A stretch of DNA of 64,000 nucleotides from Amoebophrya sp. A120 (lineage: Eukaryota; Sar; Dinophyceae; Syndiniales; Amoebophryaceae). Within the stretch, counting starts at the first letter, position 1. Every line of letters starts with the position of its first letter. The stretch covers positions 10,399,655 to 10,463,654 of the forward strand of contig CAJINV010000004.1 in assembly GCA_905178155.1 (NCBI GenBank). Reading direction: 5' to 3'. Positions 45,701-56,562 of the stretch are shown one piece after another. Under the pieces are notes generated by a model, which worked only from the letters and a program-made list of their open reading frames with translations, was not told where the DNA came from and ran no database searches. Position numbers and translations under genes: made by a program.

Positions 45701-46648
45701 TTCTCCATCTTGCCGCTTCGCGCTGCTCCAATTTATTTGTAGTACAGAAAATGAATAAGCCCGAAGGTTCGAAGATTTTATACAACTGAACTGCAAATAC
45801 AAAGAATCGAAGAGGTAACGTCCTTATGTTCGCGGATGGGTTTCGACCTGGAAAAATTCATACGGTGTCGCGGCTACTTACTTGCTGAGCCCTGTTTTGA
45901 AAAGCGCATTAGTTGTGGCCTGAATACAACTCTAGGGTACTTGAACTATGTTGCCCGTACGAAAAGTGTACTTTTACGTCTAACTCCAAGAACTTCTGCA
46001 GCACAGGAACTAGACTTTTCGTCAAGACCCTGAACGGAAAGCAGTGAGTGCAGCGAGCGCGTACCCGGACTCGCTCGTGTTCTTCTTCTTTTGACTACTC
46101 GACGGACAACATAATAAATTGTTGTAGGTGGAAGATGAAAATTGTTCGGCGGTCAACAAGGAGCCTCCGGCCGCGGCCTCCAGCGGAAGGGGGCAGGAAG
46201 ATTTATCAAACGGAAATTCCCGGCGATTCGTCCTCAAAAGTGTCATCCAGGGTAGTTTCCGTCTCGTTGCTTTTTCTCCGAATAGGCTCCGGGTGCTTGC
46301 TTGTGCTCTTTGTCGTTCCTGCCACGTGAATTTTTCCCGCTGCTGCTACTGCGACCTTTGTCGTATGATCTGCGGCGTGCTGCTCGAGCTCGTCTTTGCA
46401 ACATGGACCTTGTTTGTTTCAACATGAAATATTGATGACAGCGTTGGCGCAATTCAACATCTACGTAGTACACGGCTTCAAGCCTACTTTATATATCTTT
46501 TCCGAAAGCGAACTAGTTACACGCATTCCCAATGAGACGTGTGCTTCTTCGTCTTCACGCGAGCTAACTCTTCATGCGAGATGTATTTCTTTGGCCGCAA
46601 AAATGCAATTGCGCATGGCTGCTGCAGCATTGCGAAGTTTTTTCTCAA
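42753..46648. repeat. Repeat-rich intergenic block with a 40-bp direct repeat
   Basis: An identical 40-bp sequence beginning CGAAAAAAAATATCATGTGA occurs at 43480-43519 and 45321-45360. Between the copies, two related tracts (about 44040-44230 and 44480-44690) share segments such as GTCATAGTCC and CCCCGACAA with a period of roughly 440 bp. This could be an inserted element bounded by short direct repeats. No reverse transcriptase, integrase or transposase was recognised. Confidence 0.6.
44736..45488 (+). CDS. Weak plus-strand ORF, unknown
   Basis: A 250-codon frame that opens at a GTG; the first good ATG in frame is at about 44949 (MPRRRSPTAIEELLRTGVIT). The first part is Lys/Arg-rich, the middle mildly helical, and the end runs through the right copy of the 40-bp direct repeat. 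It is the only long plus-strand frame not opposite a real gene. No homology is recognised; it may be part of the repeat unit or chance. Confidence 0.25.
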   Translation: MSTLSSLVQNPQTKRSQKSKRRHQGQYIASRKNKRPQKSRRVARGNTEIATGGSAFLRFSFANIDAASRDDMPRRRSPTAIEELLRTGVITEREAKEYRENTEETKQHLTSLHHLPLLIPFTSNYTALIKVERDHDNLAQETEERRGWLRSKETSQQHSAASRGDFALFVYEYCPCSLIVELTRNRAPVQALATTRKKISCDFYFMLFLGATNHLKGRSTNRSSIHPWKTFREKKVLEKGTLLSKKRTNS

Positions 46649-48180
46649 TATAGTTGGGGCTGAGTCCGTTACGGTTCGTTACGGCTCGTTTCACCGTAAC
46701 GAACGAATTTTCGTTCGTTCGTTACGGTTCGTTTCACCGTAACGAACGAACGAGCGAGTTCGTTTGTGGCATCAGAACGAACAAACGAACGAACGAACGA
46801 ACGCACTGGCTTTGCCATCCAAACGAACGAACGAACGAACGAACGAACGAATGCGTGTTCGTTCGTTCGTTCGTTCGTTCGTTTCACCGTAACGAACGAA
46901 CGAACGAAGTGGCTTCGCAGGTTCGCTAACGACCAAACGAACGAACGGACGCAATTTCGTGAGCTCGTTATGGTTCGTTTCCCCGTAACGAACGAACGAA
47001 CGAGCCCGGTTCTGGCAGCCAAACGAACAAACGAACGAACGAACGAACGAAGGGATTTGCGTTCATTCGTTCGTTCGTTATGGTTCGTTTCCCCGTAACG
47101 AACGAACGAACGAAGTGCTTCGCGGGGTCCGTTAACGACCAAACGAACGAACGCGCGGGCTTTCGGTCGCCCGTTCCGGCTCGTGGCGGCTCCCGCTAAA
47201 GTAAAGTTTATAAATGAAGTATACCATCGCGGGGAATATTCCGCAGGACGGTATTCTGTATTTATGTGTCGCCACCCCAGAGGCTCGACATCCACTAACC
47301 ATGACCGTCAGCTGCGCAACGTGCGCCAAGAAAAGGCAGCGACCGCGACGCACCCAGGGGCCGCCCGCGTGGAGGACACGCATGCAGGATTTTTGGCCCC
47401 CACACTACCGAGCCGGACCGCGGGTTTTCGGTCGCCCCCCCGTTCCGGCTCGTGGCGGCTCCCGTTAAAGTAAAGCTTATACATAAATGAAGGATACCAT
47501 CGCGGGGAATACTCCGCAGGGCGGTATTCTGTATTTATGTGTCGCCACCCCAGTGGCTCGACATCCACTAACCATGACCGTCAGCTGCGCAACGTGCGCC
47601 AAAAAAAGGCAGCGAACGTGACGCACCCAGGGGCCGCCCGCGTGAAGGACACGCATGCACGATTTTTGGCCCCCGCACTACCAAGCCGGGCCGGCTCGCT
47701 CGGATGCCTCGGGCTTCGCCTAGAAGAACACGAGCAAGCGCGCGACCTTGCCGTAATCGGACGGACGTCCAGGGCTCCGCTCGGACGCTCCGCTTGGACC
47801 GCCGAGACGAGCATGCCGCCGCATTTCTCTTTGACGGGCAACCGCCTACCAGAAGATCTCGCCGGACTTGTTCGCTAAAGAGAAAAGCACAAAGCCAGCG
47901 CCGGACGTTCTTCGCCGTCTCGCGGAAAGACGACGAGGGAGTTTTCACCTTTTGCAGTGTTCACGCACGGGCGTCTTTTTTCCAAAATCGGATTCGTTCG
48001 TTACGGCGTGCCGGCGCGTAACAAGCTCGTTCGTTACGGTGAAACGAACCGTAACGAACGAACGGAAATTCGTTCGTTACGGTGAAACGAACCGTAACGA
48101 ACCGTAACGAACGAACGAAAATTCGTTCGTTACGGTGAAACGAGCCGTAACGAACCGTAACGGACTCAGCCCCAACTATA
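46649..48180. mobile_element. Large TIR element with CGAA/CGTT arrays (1532 bp)
   Basis: The left end begins TATAGTTGGGGCTGAGTCCG and the right end is its exact complement; the inverted match continues for about 85 bp. The flanks are CTCAA and CTCTT (three of five match). Inside are long runs of CGAA or CGTT with the recurrent word CGTTTCACCGTAACGAACGA, and a tandem pair of about 270-bp units. No transposase is encoded. The TAT...ATA tips recall the introners, but no coding sequence on either side shows it to be an intron. Confidence 0.8.
47160..47710. repeat. Tandem pair of about 270-bp units inside the large TIR element
   Basis: Units starting near 47166 and 47432 share long stretches, including GGTATTCTGTATTTATGTGT, GGCTCGACATCCACTAACCA and GACCGTCAGCTGCGCAACGT. 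They differ by point changes and a few indels. Confidence 0.85.
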
Positions 48181-48263
48181 CTCTTTTTTCTTGTCCACAT
48201 CAAGGGACCGCTCGTGATTCGAGTGGCCACAGACACACTTTGTGGCGGAAAATGTGTCCATAC

Positions 48264-50924
48264 TCAGAGAATGTGTTCATGCTCACCATTTTGTTTAATC
48301 TTTGGAAAAGACGCGGCGTAGAAAAAAGAAAACCCCAGCATTCCATTTCCAGCAGCTGTTCCACAAACTTGAACAATAAAACTTGACGTATGATTCCGTC
48401 GGTGTAGTTTTTTTTTTTTCTATGCGTAGATACCATGCGTAGATAACAAAAGACTTTTAAAAAAAATGCCCAACTCACCAGCCACTTCCGCGAGCGGCCG
48501 CACCAGTGCCCTCCGCTTTTTTACGTCCTCGCAACTTGTGGAATCGGTTTCGCAGGAATCTTCCGCGATCGGGGGCAGCGGCTCGGACTTCGCGGATCGC
48601 TGCAGGAGGTGGTAGTGATAGTGGTGCGAGTGGTGTGCTGCTGGCCCCGTCAGAATACTAGCAGAGTTGTGCAGCTTGGTCGCATGGCCGTGCGAAGAGG
48701 CTTTCCTGGAAGTAGATGAATTGCTGCTCAGCACGGGGCTCAGTCGCTGGTGGAGGTTTTTAACACTATTTCCACGACCATATGCGCCGGACAGAGGCGC
48801 GTGATTTCCGCCACGGAATAAAGTCGGGTTTCGGTGCAGCAACGGACCTGCTGCAGAGGCGGTAGAAGGACCTGTACCACGAGGAGGCTTACTACTGGTA
48901 CAGCTCGCTCTGGTAGAAGATGTCGAAAAGTTTGCATTTCTACCAGGAAGTACCTGTACCAGGCCACCCGGCACAACTAGCTGTCCCTTGACTGGTGATT
49001 TTTTCAGCACCAAGTTCGAAATATTGAGATGAGTAGCCGACGAGGCCGCGTCTGTCGTAGAGCGACCGGAAGTTGCTGTTTCGCCCGTTGGTGTGCGGCC
49101 GGTGCGCGAAAAATCTTTAGGACTTCTTGGTCGTGTTGAAGAGCGAGTCATACTACTACCCGAAGGAGAGGCGAATAAAGTAGGGTGTTGTAGAGCCATC
49201 AAGTCCCGGTGGTAAGATGTCGCCTTCATCTTGAGATAAAGCGATGGAGAGATCGCGTAGTACTGCTTCTTCGAATTGTTCCCAGCTTGCTTTTTCTCGG
49301 GCGACGGCGTCTTCAGCAGCAACGTCTTAATCCGCCGCTTCATCAGCTTTTCCTGTTCATCTTATGGGAGTGTCAGGATCGAAATCGACAAAATCGAAAA
49401 ACTTGTAATGCGTAAAATGTAGGGCACGCATAGCCTGTGTTGGGGAGCAGACAAGTGAGACCGATTGCAAGCCTATTTAGGGGTATGCAATGTGCTGCCA
49501 GAGTAGCATGACAGGAGCAGTCTTCTTTGCCCAAACAGCATAAGAGACTGGATCTGGGTGCTCCCGAAATTTGTCATGCGCCACTTACAAACTGAGGCTC
49601 CAACTGGTATCGATTTTATACATCACAAATTTTTCGACTTTGTCAATTTCGATTCTGACAATTCCATACATCTTCAGAAGAATCCACATCGTCCACTCGT
49701 TCGTCATCGTCACCCACTGCATTTTTATGAACTGCAAAAGTATCGTACTCGTATAAATGCAAGTCTTGCATCACAAATCTTGTTCCCAAGGCTAATCAGC
49801 ATTACAAATTTCATTTCTCATGCTGAGGAAACTTGTGATGCATTTATACGAGTACGATACTTTTGCACAGCATAATTTTTTCCCTCCGGCGATTGCTGGT
49901 TTTGCCTAGCGCGCCGCGGCTGCTGTTGTCCACCGCCGGAAGTAGCTGTAGAAAACCGATTCATTTTGCTGCCGTTTGTCTTCATTTTTCCTGCCATATA
50001 CAGCCAGCAATACATCACCACGAAACCGGCAAAGGCCCCCGCGAGGATGAAAATGAGGAAAAAGACGGCTTTTTGCTTCTTGGCACGACTGTTCAAAATT
50101 TCGCTACTTAGGAAAAAAGAAGATGGGTTGCTGGTCGGCGTTGTCGTGTCCATGTTCACCTCTGGTCGTTGTTCCAAATGATGATAAGCGGTCGTAACTA
50201 CACTGGACGGCGTGAGTGTTCTACTTGATGAGTTCCTCGTCCGCGTGGGAGTGATCTTCGCTTGATGTTCGGATGTCAAGTAAATCGGTGTCGTCGAGTG
50301 CTTCGGTGGTGACGTCGTCGCCCTCGAAGGTAAATGTAGACCACCATGATCCACCCCCGATAATTGTAGAAGTCCCGTCTCAGCTCCTCCCGGTCTACCT
50401 TCACTGTCCGGACGACGTATCCGTGCTCGATGCAATGCCCGCATTTCCACATCTCCGGCGCGGTGGCGGTCCTCGAGAGCTCCAATTCGCGCAGCGGAGG
50501 CGGACGCGGTGGCGGCCTCAGCTCTGCTCTCCCCATTGCTTCCTCTCGTCGTCCCGCGGCTGTAGTGGTTGTGCACCAGATCTGTATTGTAGCCCGAAAC
50601 TACTTCTACCCCGTTTGGTTGTTGCAAAAAAATTAGAGGGAGGAACGCAATGAACAGCTGCACAAGAAGGAGCGGCCCCTGATAAAGACCCGGCACAAGA
50701 ACGACCCGAGGCCGGCAGTATCGCTTGTTGCCGGCACGACATCCTCTTCGTTCTCCGTGCCACCAGACCGGTGGAGGTGCGCCGGCTTCGGTCGCAGAGT
50801 AGCCTTGTGCTTGTTCATCCCCGTTGTGTGGTTCGCGAAGTACTAGCCGCGCATCTGGTACTCCTAAAAACTGCCGCAGACGACACCGCCCTCCGGGTAT
50901 TTGTCCCCGAGCTGACTTTGGCAT
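48264..50924 (-). CDS. Membrane protein with acidic linker and Ser-rich tail; 5' end uncertain
   Basis: Supported exons: one ending at 49875, then 49725-49669, 49362-48479 and probably 48355-48264. Introners at 49726 and 49363 join in frame to give NQQSPEGKNAVGDDDERVDD, then VDSSEDEQEKLMKRRIKTLL. Upstream of this is a membrane helix (AVFFLIFILAGAFAGFVVMY). The tail is Ser/Thr/Pro/His-rich and disordered. GTGAGT after AEVAG (48478) is a good donor; joining to 48355 gives a short end finishing at TGA 48264. The 5' part is unclear: one frame holds a second hydrophobic helix (LLLVQLFIAFLPLIFL), while another frame reads EMWKCGHCIEHGYVVRTVKV, continuing DREELRRDFYNYRGWIMVVY, which looks more like protein. 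An intron near 50300-50520 would reconcile them. Family not recognised. Confidence 0.55.
49363..49668. mobile_element. Introner, family G (306 bp)
   Basis: Left end TATGGGAGTGTCAGGATCGA, right end complementary with mismatches (TCGATTCTGACAATTCCATA at its tip with short changes). Direct repeat CATCT at 49358-49362 and 49669-49673. Excision joins DVDSSED to EQEKLMKRR. Confidence 0.92.
49726..49874. mobile_element. Introner, family C (149 bp)
   Basis: Left end TATGAACTGCAAAAGTATCG, right end CGATACTTTTGCACAGCATA. Direct repeat ATTTT at 49721-49725 and 49875-49879. Excision joins SPEGKN to AVGDDDER. Confidence 0.94.
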
Positions 50925-50972
50925 CGGAGCTCGGTCGTTCTTGCGGGTTTCGTTTTCCCAGAAGCCGGGCAC

Positions 50973-53630
50973 GACCTCCGGTTGGAGGCCATGAAATCAA
51001 GGCACTCGTCGTCGCGTCGAACGGGCAGGAGTGGTGGAACAACGGTCCTCAGCAACAACGAGAACCTGGTTACGGGCAAAGGAAGACAAGCAGAAAAGTA
51101 AGAAAATACTTATCCAACAACACTCTATACTTCGACCGACTTCGCATATCGAAGATCTACTTCCTATCAGAGAACCACGAGTAACGGTTGTGAAAGTGTA
51201 AGTGCAGTAAAACCGATCGAACTCCTGTGGTGGACCTTGAAGTTGTCCTTTCTCAATTGAGAAGATTTCGCAAGATGAAGTTGTGGTCACTATATTCACC
51301 ACGGCACGCCATCGCATCATCAAATCTCCGTAAGAACACCAGACATTCGGCAGAACCACTTTGGGGCAAACAATGCAGCTCCGACCAGGAGACGTAGGTC
51401 TTGCTGTAGTCCAGCACGTGATTGTAGCATTTTTTGGGTTGTTTCAGTGGGGCGTCATTCAAATTTTATCACGATCTTTCGATGTGAAAGATCGTGATGC
51501 TGCCAAAAGTTGGCAAACAAAATCTTGGGGCGAAACTCGTTCCGAGTTTCTCTTCTGTTTCCAAATAAAAGTCAAGATTTGAGAATTTTGGAGAATACAA
51601 AGGTGTCACGCATGCGAACTATTTTATCTATTTTTATTTTTGGAGGAGGAGCATTCAAGGGTACCTGACGTTTTGATTTTGATAACTTTTGGCCTCGCTT
51701 GTAGCTATCTTTTGGTTTTCACTCGTAGAGAAATAGCTATGCGCGCAAACTAGAACAACACTTCAGCCCATGCCGTCTCACCATCCTGAGCCTCTCTACC
51801 CGATGAAGTAGACCTAATGAGGACAAGATGGGAGTGCTCGCTTAGAAATGTGACATCGTGTTCCAAGAGGACAAGGGTACCGGTTTACCAACAAGGAACT
51901 CACAGATCTAACGTGTTGATGATCGTAGGGATCTTAGATATTTAAGATCCTAAAAAGACCGAGAAAACCCATCAAACGAATGATCGAGGGCGAGAGATCG
52001 AGATCGAGATCGAGATCGAGGGATCGAAGAACGTACAGATCGAGGGTCATGTAAATCGAGATCGAAGAGCGAGAGAGCGATACCGAGAAGCCGATAGAGC
52101 ATAAACAAAAACGAGCACGAAAATACATGTCCGAAGGAGAGAAAACTCGCTCATCGAAGACAGCGCATACCGTCCTAAATAAAAAAAAAGGAAGCGCATA
52201 CCGTCCTAAAGCAATTCTGTTTCCAAATAAAAAAAAAGGAGCTCTGCCTCCAATTTTCACACGAAGTGGCTTAGTGGTACTTTCCATACTTCGAAATGAA
52301 AGTAATTTCTTTTTGTTTCCTTGTCCTTCTAAGCTGGGGCGGGCCGTGTTTAATACCCTCCCGCGTCCCCGGCATAGCTCGAGCCGAAATAGAGAAGAAG
52401 ACAAATTTCGTGTGGCTTGTTGGGAGTTGCGGCTGCTTCTTTCGAGCCGCAAGCACCATCGGCTACGATATAGAGTGGTCTGATAGGCAGGAGCAGGGCA
52501 ACGGAGGAAGAAGTGCGGCATTAAGAATAACAACATGCGCCGCAGCGATATTGCAACATCAAGGGAGGGCCTTTTCGGTAAGATTTCTGTTACTCCGCTG
52601 GCTCCCTCGGCTGCATTCAAATCCCGGCTAGATTACGCAAATCATTTACCGGGCGCCGCCACCATCGGACTTGAGGTTCTGGAGATCGACCACGAACAAC
52701 TCCTGGATTTCGCCAGATATCCTCTTTTGTCAGATCAGCCAGGAGCGCCGCAAAACTTTGATCGCCCTCCGTCAGCAGGTTTCGGGTCTGGTCAAAACTT
52801 GCTGCGCGGCCAAGCATATGTCGAAAAATGCGAGGATTGTTTTTCATTATTGGTTATCCCAGAGAAAAAGGAGCTTCTGTCAAAACATGCAGAGTAAATC
52901 GTGACCGACAGGTGTTTTTGCACTCAAGATCAACCCTTTACTCGCCTCTCATGGTGCGCGAGCGCGACTATCTGTCCGACATATGCAGCTAATCAAGATC
53001 AAGATCGTGTTTGAACTTTTTTGGTAAGTACATTTTCTTTCCGCTTCTCACGATTGCAAACAATGCAGCTCCGACCAGGAGACGTAGGTCTTGCTGTAGT
53101 CCAGCACGTGATTGTAGAATTTTTTGGGTTATTTCAGTGGGGTCGTGTCATTCAAATTTTATCACAGTCTTTCGATGTGAAGAGTCGTCGGCTGCGAACC
53201 GAGGAAGGCACATCACTTCGTGCATCCTGCTTTTTTTTTTAGCAAGTGCGAAACTTGATGCTGCCAAAAGTTGGCAAACAAAATCTTGGGGCGAAACTCG
53301 CGAAAAAAAGAAGTTCTACCTCCAATTTTCACACGAAGTGGCTTAGTAGTACTTTCCATAGGAAAGTAAATTCTGTTTGTTTCCTGCTATGCTGGGGGCG
53401 GCCTTTTAGAATACCCTCCCGCTCCCGCGCCCCCGGCATACTAGCTCGGGCCGAAATAGAGAAGAAGACAAATTTCGTTTGGCTTGTTGGGAGTTGCGGC
53501 TGTTTCTTACGAGCAGCAAGCGGCATCGGCTACAGTAAAGAGCGGTCTGATAGGCAGGACCACGGGGGAAGAAGTGCGGGAATAACAACATGCGCGCCCC
53601 AGCAACTACATTTCTTTCGTTTCATCTGAG
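50973..53630. repeat. Dispersed repeat, two copies
   Basis: The segment from 51366 (GCAAACAATGCAGCTCCGAC) to about 51540 recurs at 53056 to about 53300; a second shared block at about 52243-52560 recurs at 53317-53600. Copy 1 carries an extra 700 bp between blocks, including a GATCGA run near 51985-52030. A hairpin (TCACGATCTTTC and its complement) sits at about 51469-51500. No coding capacity for a transposition protein was recognised. A short minus frame near 52617-52847 (FRHMLGRAASFDQTRNLLTE) may be an old gene fragment. Confidence 0.65.
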
Positions 53631-54184
53631 TGAACAGCTGCGCTGAAATGTTCGCTGGCAAGTTGGGGTTAATGTTCTATTTCCTATTCGTGCTTCACAT
53701 ACGTAGCAAAAGGTATGCACTTTTCATTTTCGAGAAAACATATCATATGTTTTGTGACGCGCTACTCAAGCGCCTTAATACATTGCGTTACCAGAGCCGT
53801 CATTGGCGTTCACGTGCGGCTACAGCAGGACGACGTTTCCAATTTTTCTTCCTTCTCAAGTAATTGAGCGGCCCGCCTTCGCGTCTTTGCCTCCACGTCA
53901 GTTTCTTTCTCTCTTGAAAACTTTCTGCGTAGCCGAGCATATATTCAATAATCCTGGGATCATTTTCCAGCATTAATTGGTTATCCCAGACAGAAAAGCT
54001 AGCACCTCATATTTTCATGATGATTCACTCATTCATTCTAACGACGAGCTGCCTCCGTTGGAGTTAAGTAAGCCCACTCTTATGCGAACAAAAAAACGCC
54101 TATACACATCTACAAAAGCATCCATAGCTAATACTTTTGAATTATGTATCAACTCTTCAACATATTCATACAAGCCTGCGATGA

Positions 54185-54720
54185 GCTACGTAAAAACGGT
54201 CGCGCTTTGCGATGTTCTCAAGACTTGACTACAGCGGGGTTAATCACTTTGACAAGCGGGGGCCTGATGTTCGTGTCTCTGTTTTTTTTTAGTGTGGTGG
54301 TCGTCAATCAGTCGTTGTCGTCCTCGTTGCTTCATCATATACTATCGTGCTCTTGATCTTATCCTCATGAGATTTTAACCTCGTACCGAGTACTGTTCTC
54401 GTTTGACCGCGTAGTAGTTCTCCGCAACACACGTCAGGAAAAGCAAGAATGATGATGATCCTATCACTTCGCTTCCAAAAGATGCACCGTAACCCGTGAC
54501 CGAGAAGCGCTGCGGGATCAAGACGCAATTTAATAGACTCCTACTAATTTCACAGGAGGTTTTAAGATCGTGTTTGAGCTCATGTAGTACATTTTAATTT
54601 TCATTTATTTCAGCTTCTCACGATTTCAGCACCACCGATCTGGAATTTTCAACAAGGGGGTCGCGAACTTCCACTTGTCGAGTCCGCGATTTCGTTTTCG
54701 CATGATGAAATTCAGTATGC
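54185..54720. repeat. Dispersed repeat, copy 1
   Basis: About 530 bp starting GAGCTACGTAAAAACGGTCG match 56045-56560 with scattered differences. The end, TCGAGTCCGCGATTTCG then GCATGATGAAATTCAGTATG, appears a third time at about 57940-57985. Confidence 0.75.
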
Positions 54721-55744
54721 CTTGTAAAACATTGCTCTCATGTTCTCTACAGCACTCACGTCCCACCAGCGAAGGTCTTGGTTAAAGTCGGCGCAGTTTC
54801 AAAAGGCAGAGGACATGTCTGTCACGCCTTTTGTCCACCATTTCGAGATGTCAAACTCATTACCGTCCACCATGAATGCGGTACCAAAGCTTCCCTGGTT
54901 CCTGTAACAGTGGTGTCTGAACAAATAACTCAAACTTCTCACCCCCGAGACGTTCCAGCTGTACACAGGCCCATATATGCTCTTGGTTTCTTCCCGCCCC
55001 GCCCTGTTCTCCTCATTGTCATAGCCGTCTCTGAGCCAGTATTCGATCGCGTTGCTGAGTGTCAATTTGTCGGGAAACGGTGTCGTCCGAATGGGCATGG
55101 CGGTGAGGTAGATGGGTTTGTCTGCAGGAAATAGTTCCGTGAGCGGAATGGAGGTCTCTCTCCGGTCCAGCAATTGGCTTCCGTCCAGAAGGCTGACGAT
55201 ACCTTGGACCACATTTGGATAGTTCCGCACGACCGTTTCCACCTGCTCGTACAGTTGCGCCACCGTCCAGGCGTGCCACGTTACCGCCCGGACTCCGTCA
55301 AACGCCGGGGAAACTGGGGCTCCAGACATCCAAGCAACTGTAAAGAGCAGACGTATCGGGCGGCAAGGCAGGAGCAAGGTCTTCGTCTTGCGCAGGACCA
55401 AGCGAAGGGGAGGCGCTACTCGTCGCGGGAAAGGGGCCACTGGGCGTATCTAGAACCAGAGCGGGACCGCGAGCGGACGTCACCGGACGCGGACAAGAGC
55501 GCGAGCGGCTGCGACTGGACGTAACTGGAATTTCTCCACGAGGCCCATGGCCGCTCTCATTCTCCCCTGCCCCGGCGGCGCTTGCCTCGCGCCGGCGTCG
55601 CTTGCACGACAAGCGACGGATCAAACTTCCATCTCCAGCTTGTTCACAAGGGCGCACACTCAGGAGGCCACTTACGCTAGGACACCATAACAGGCTGCAG
55701 ATGGGCAGCAGCAACACGACCACACGGAATTGGAAAAGCAACAT
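54693..55744 (-). pseudogene. Broken DUF285/BspA-like surface protein gene
   Basis: Secreted protein with DUF285 repeats. ATG at 55744 opens a signal peptide (MLLFQFRVVVLLLPICSLLW). A short GT-AG intron (55338-55419) moves the frame from a Ser/Arg/Pro linker to MSGAPVSPAFDGVRAVTWHA. The repeats then read YGPVYSWNVSGVRSLSYLFR and FDISKWWTKGVTDMSSAF, the W-x-V-S-x-V-x-x-M/L-x-x-x-F pattern. TGA at 54799-54801 stops the frame, yet the same frame goes on as NCADFNQDLRWWDVSAVENM, another good repeat, before a second TGA where the dispersed repeat begins. TGA is a normal stop in neighbouring genes, so decay is more likely than recoding. An intron removing the TGA has no obvious GT donor. Confidence 0.65.
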
Positions 55745-56044
55745 TTTGCGGAGTTTTGCCCTGCAGTCGAATGCGGCAAACTTGAAGCAATAAGTCAATC
55801 ACGCACGCCTTTGAGATGGGCCTTGCTGCGAACGTGCCTGTGGCCGCAAAGGCAGAAGTTGTTGTGTTGTCACAAGTAATAAAGAAGAGGGAACTTTTCG
55901 AGACTTACTTGCCAAAAAAGTGTGGTAAAAGGCAACTTTGTAGAAATAGTTCAATTATACAGGATGCTACGGTTGTCAGAAGAAAACCCGAGGCGTCGTT
56001 AAATTTAGAGATAACGCTTCTACTTTAACATGAGTCTGAGCTAG

Positions 56045-56562
56045 GTAAAAACGGTCGCGCTTTGCGATGTTCTCAAGACTTAACTACTGCGGAATGAATC
56101 ACTTTAACGATCGGGGGCCTGATGTTCGTGCCTCTGTTTTTCTTAAAGTAGTGTGGTGGTCGTCAATCAGTCGTCCTCGTCCCTTCATCATACACTATCG
56201 TGCTCTTGATCTTATCCTCATGAGATTTTGACCTCGTACCGAGTATTGTTCCCGTTTGACCGAGCATTAGTTCTCCGCAACACACATCAGGCAAAGCAAG
56301 AACGATGATGATCCTATCACTTTGTTTCCAAAAGATGCACCGTAAACCGTGACCGTCAAGTGCTTCTGCATTCAGATCAAGACGCAATTACAATTCAATA
56401 GTCTCCTACTAAATCCACAGGGGGTATTAAGATCGTGTTTGAGCTCATTCAGTACATCTCAATATTTCATTTTCCGCTTCTCACGATTTCAGAACCACCG
56501 ATCTTGAATTTTCAACAAGGGGGGCGCGAATTTCCACTTGTCGAGTCCGCGATTTCGTTTTC
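56045..56562. repeat. Dispersed repeat, copy 2, split by an insertion
   Basis: Second copy of the 54185-54720 repeat. It is interrupted at about 56562, right after TCCGCGATTTCGTTTTC, by the chimeric duplication. Similar repeat-tail sequence resumes at about 57880. Confidence 0.75.

Noticed and set aside
46649-48180. Telomeric or simple microsatellite tract
   Set aside because: The CGAA/CGTT runs are bounded by an 85-bp inverted repeat and contain non-repetitive tandem units, so it is a discrete element.
51934-52620. 228-codon minus-strand ORF
   Set aside because: Runs through a GATCGA simple repeat and a dispersed repeat that is not conserved as a frame in the second copy.
54799-54801. TGA recoded as an amino acid (alternative code or selenocysteine)
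   Set aside because: Other genes in the window end cleanly at TGA (18182, 23588, 38947, 58274), and no Cys/Sec position is expected at this site in DUF285 repeats.
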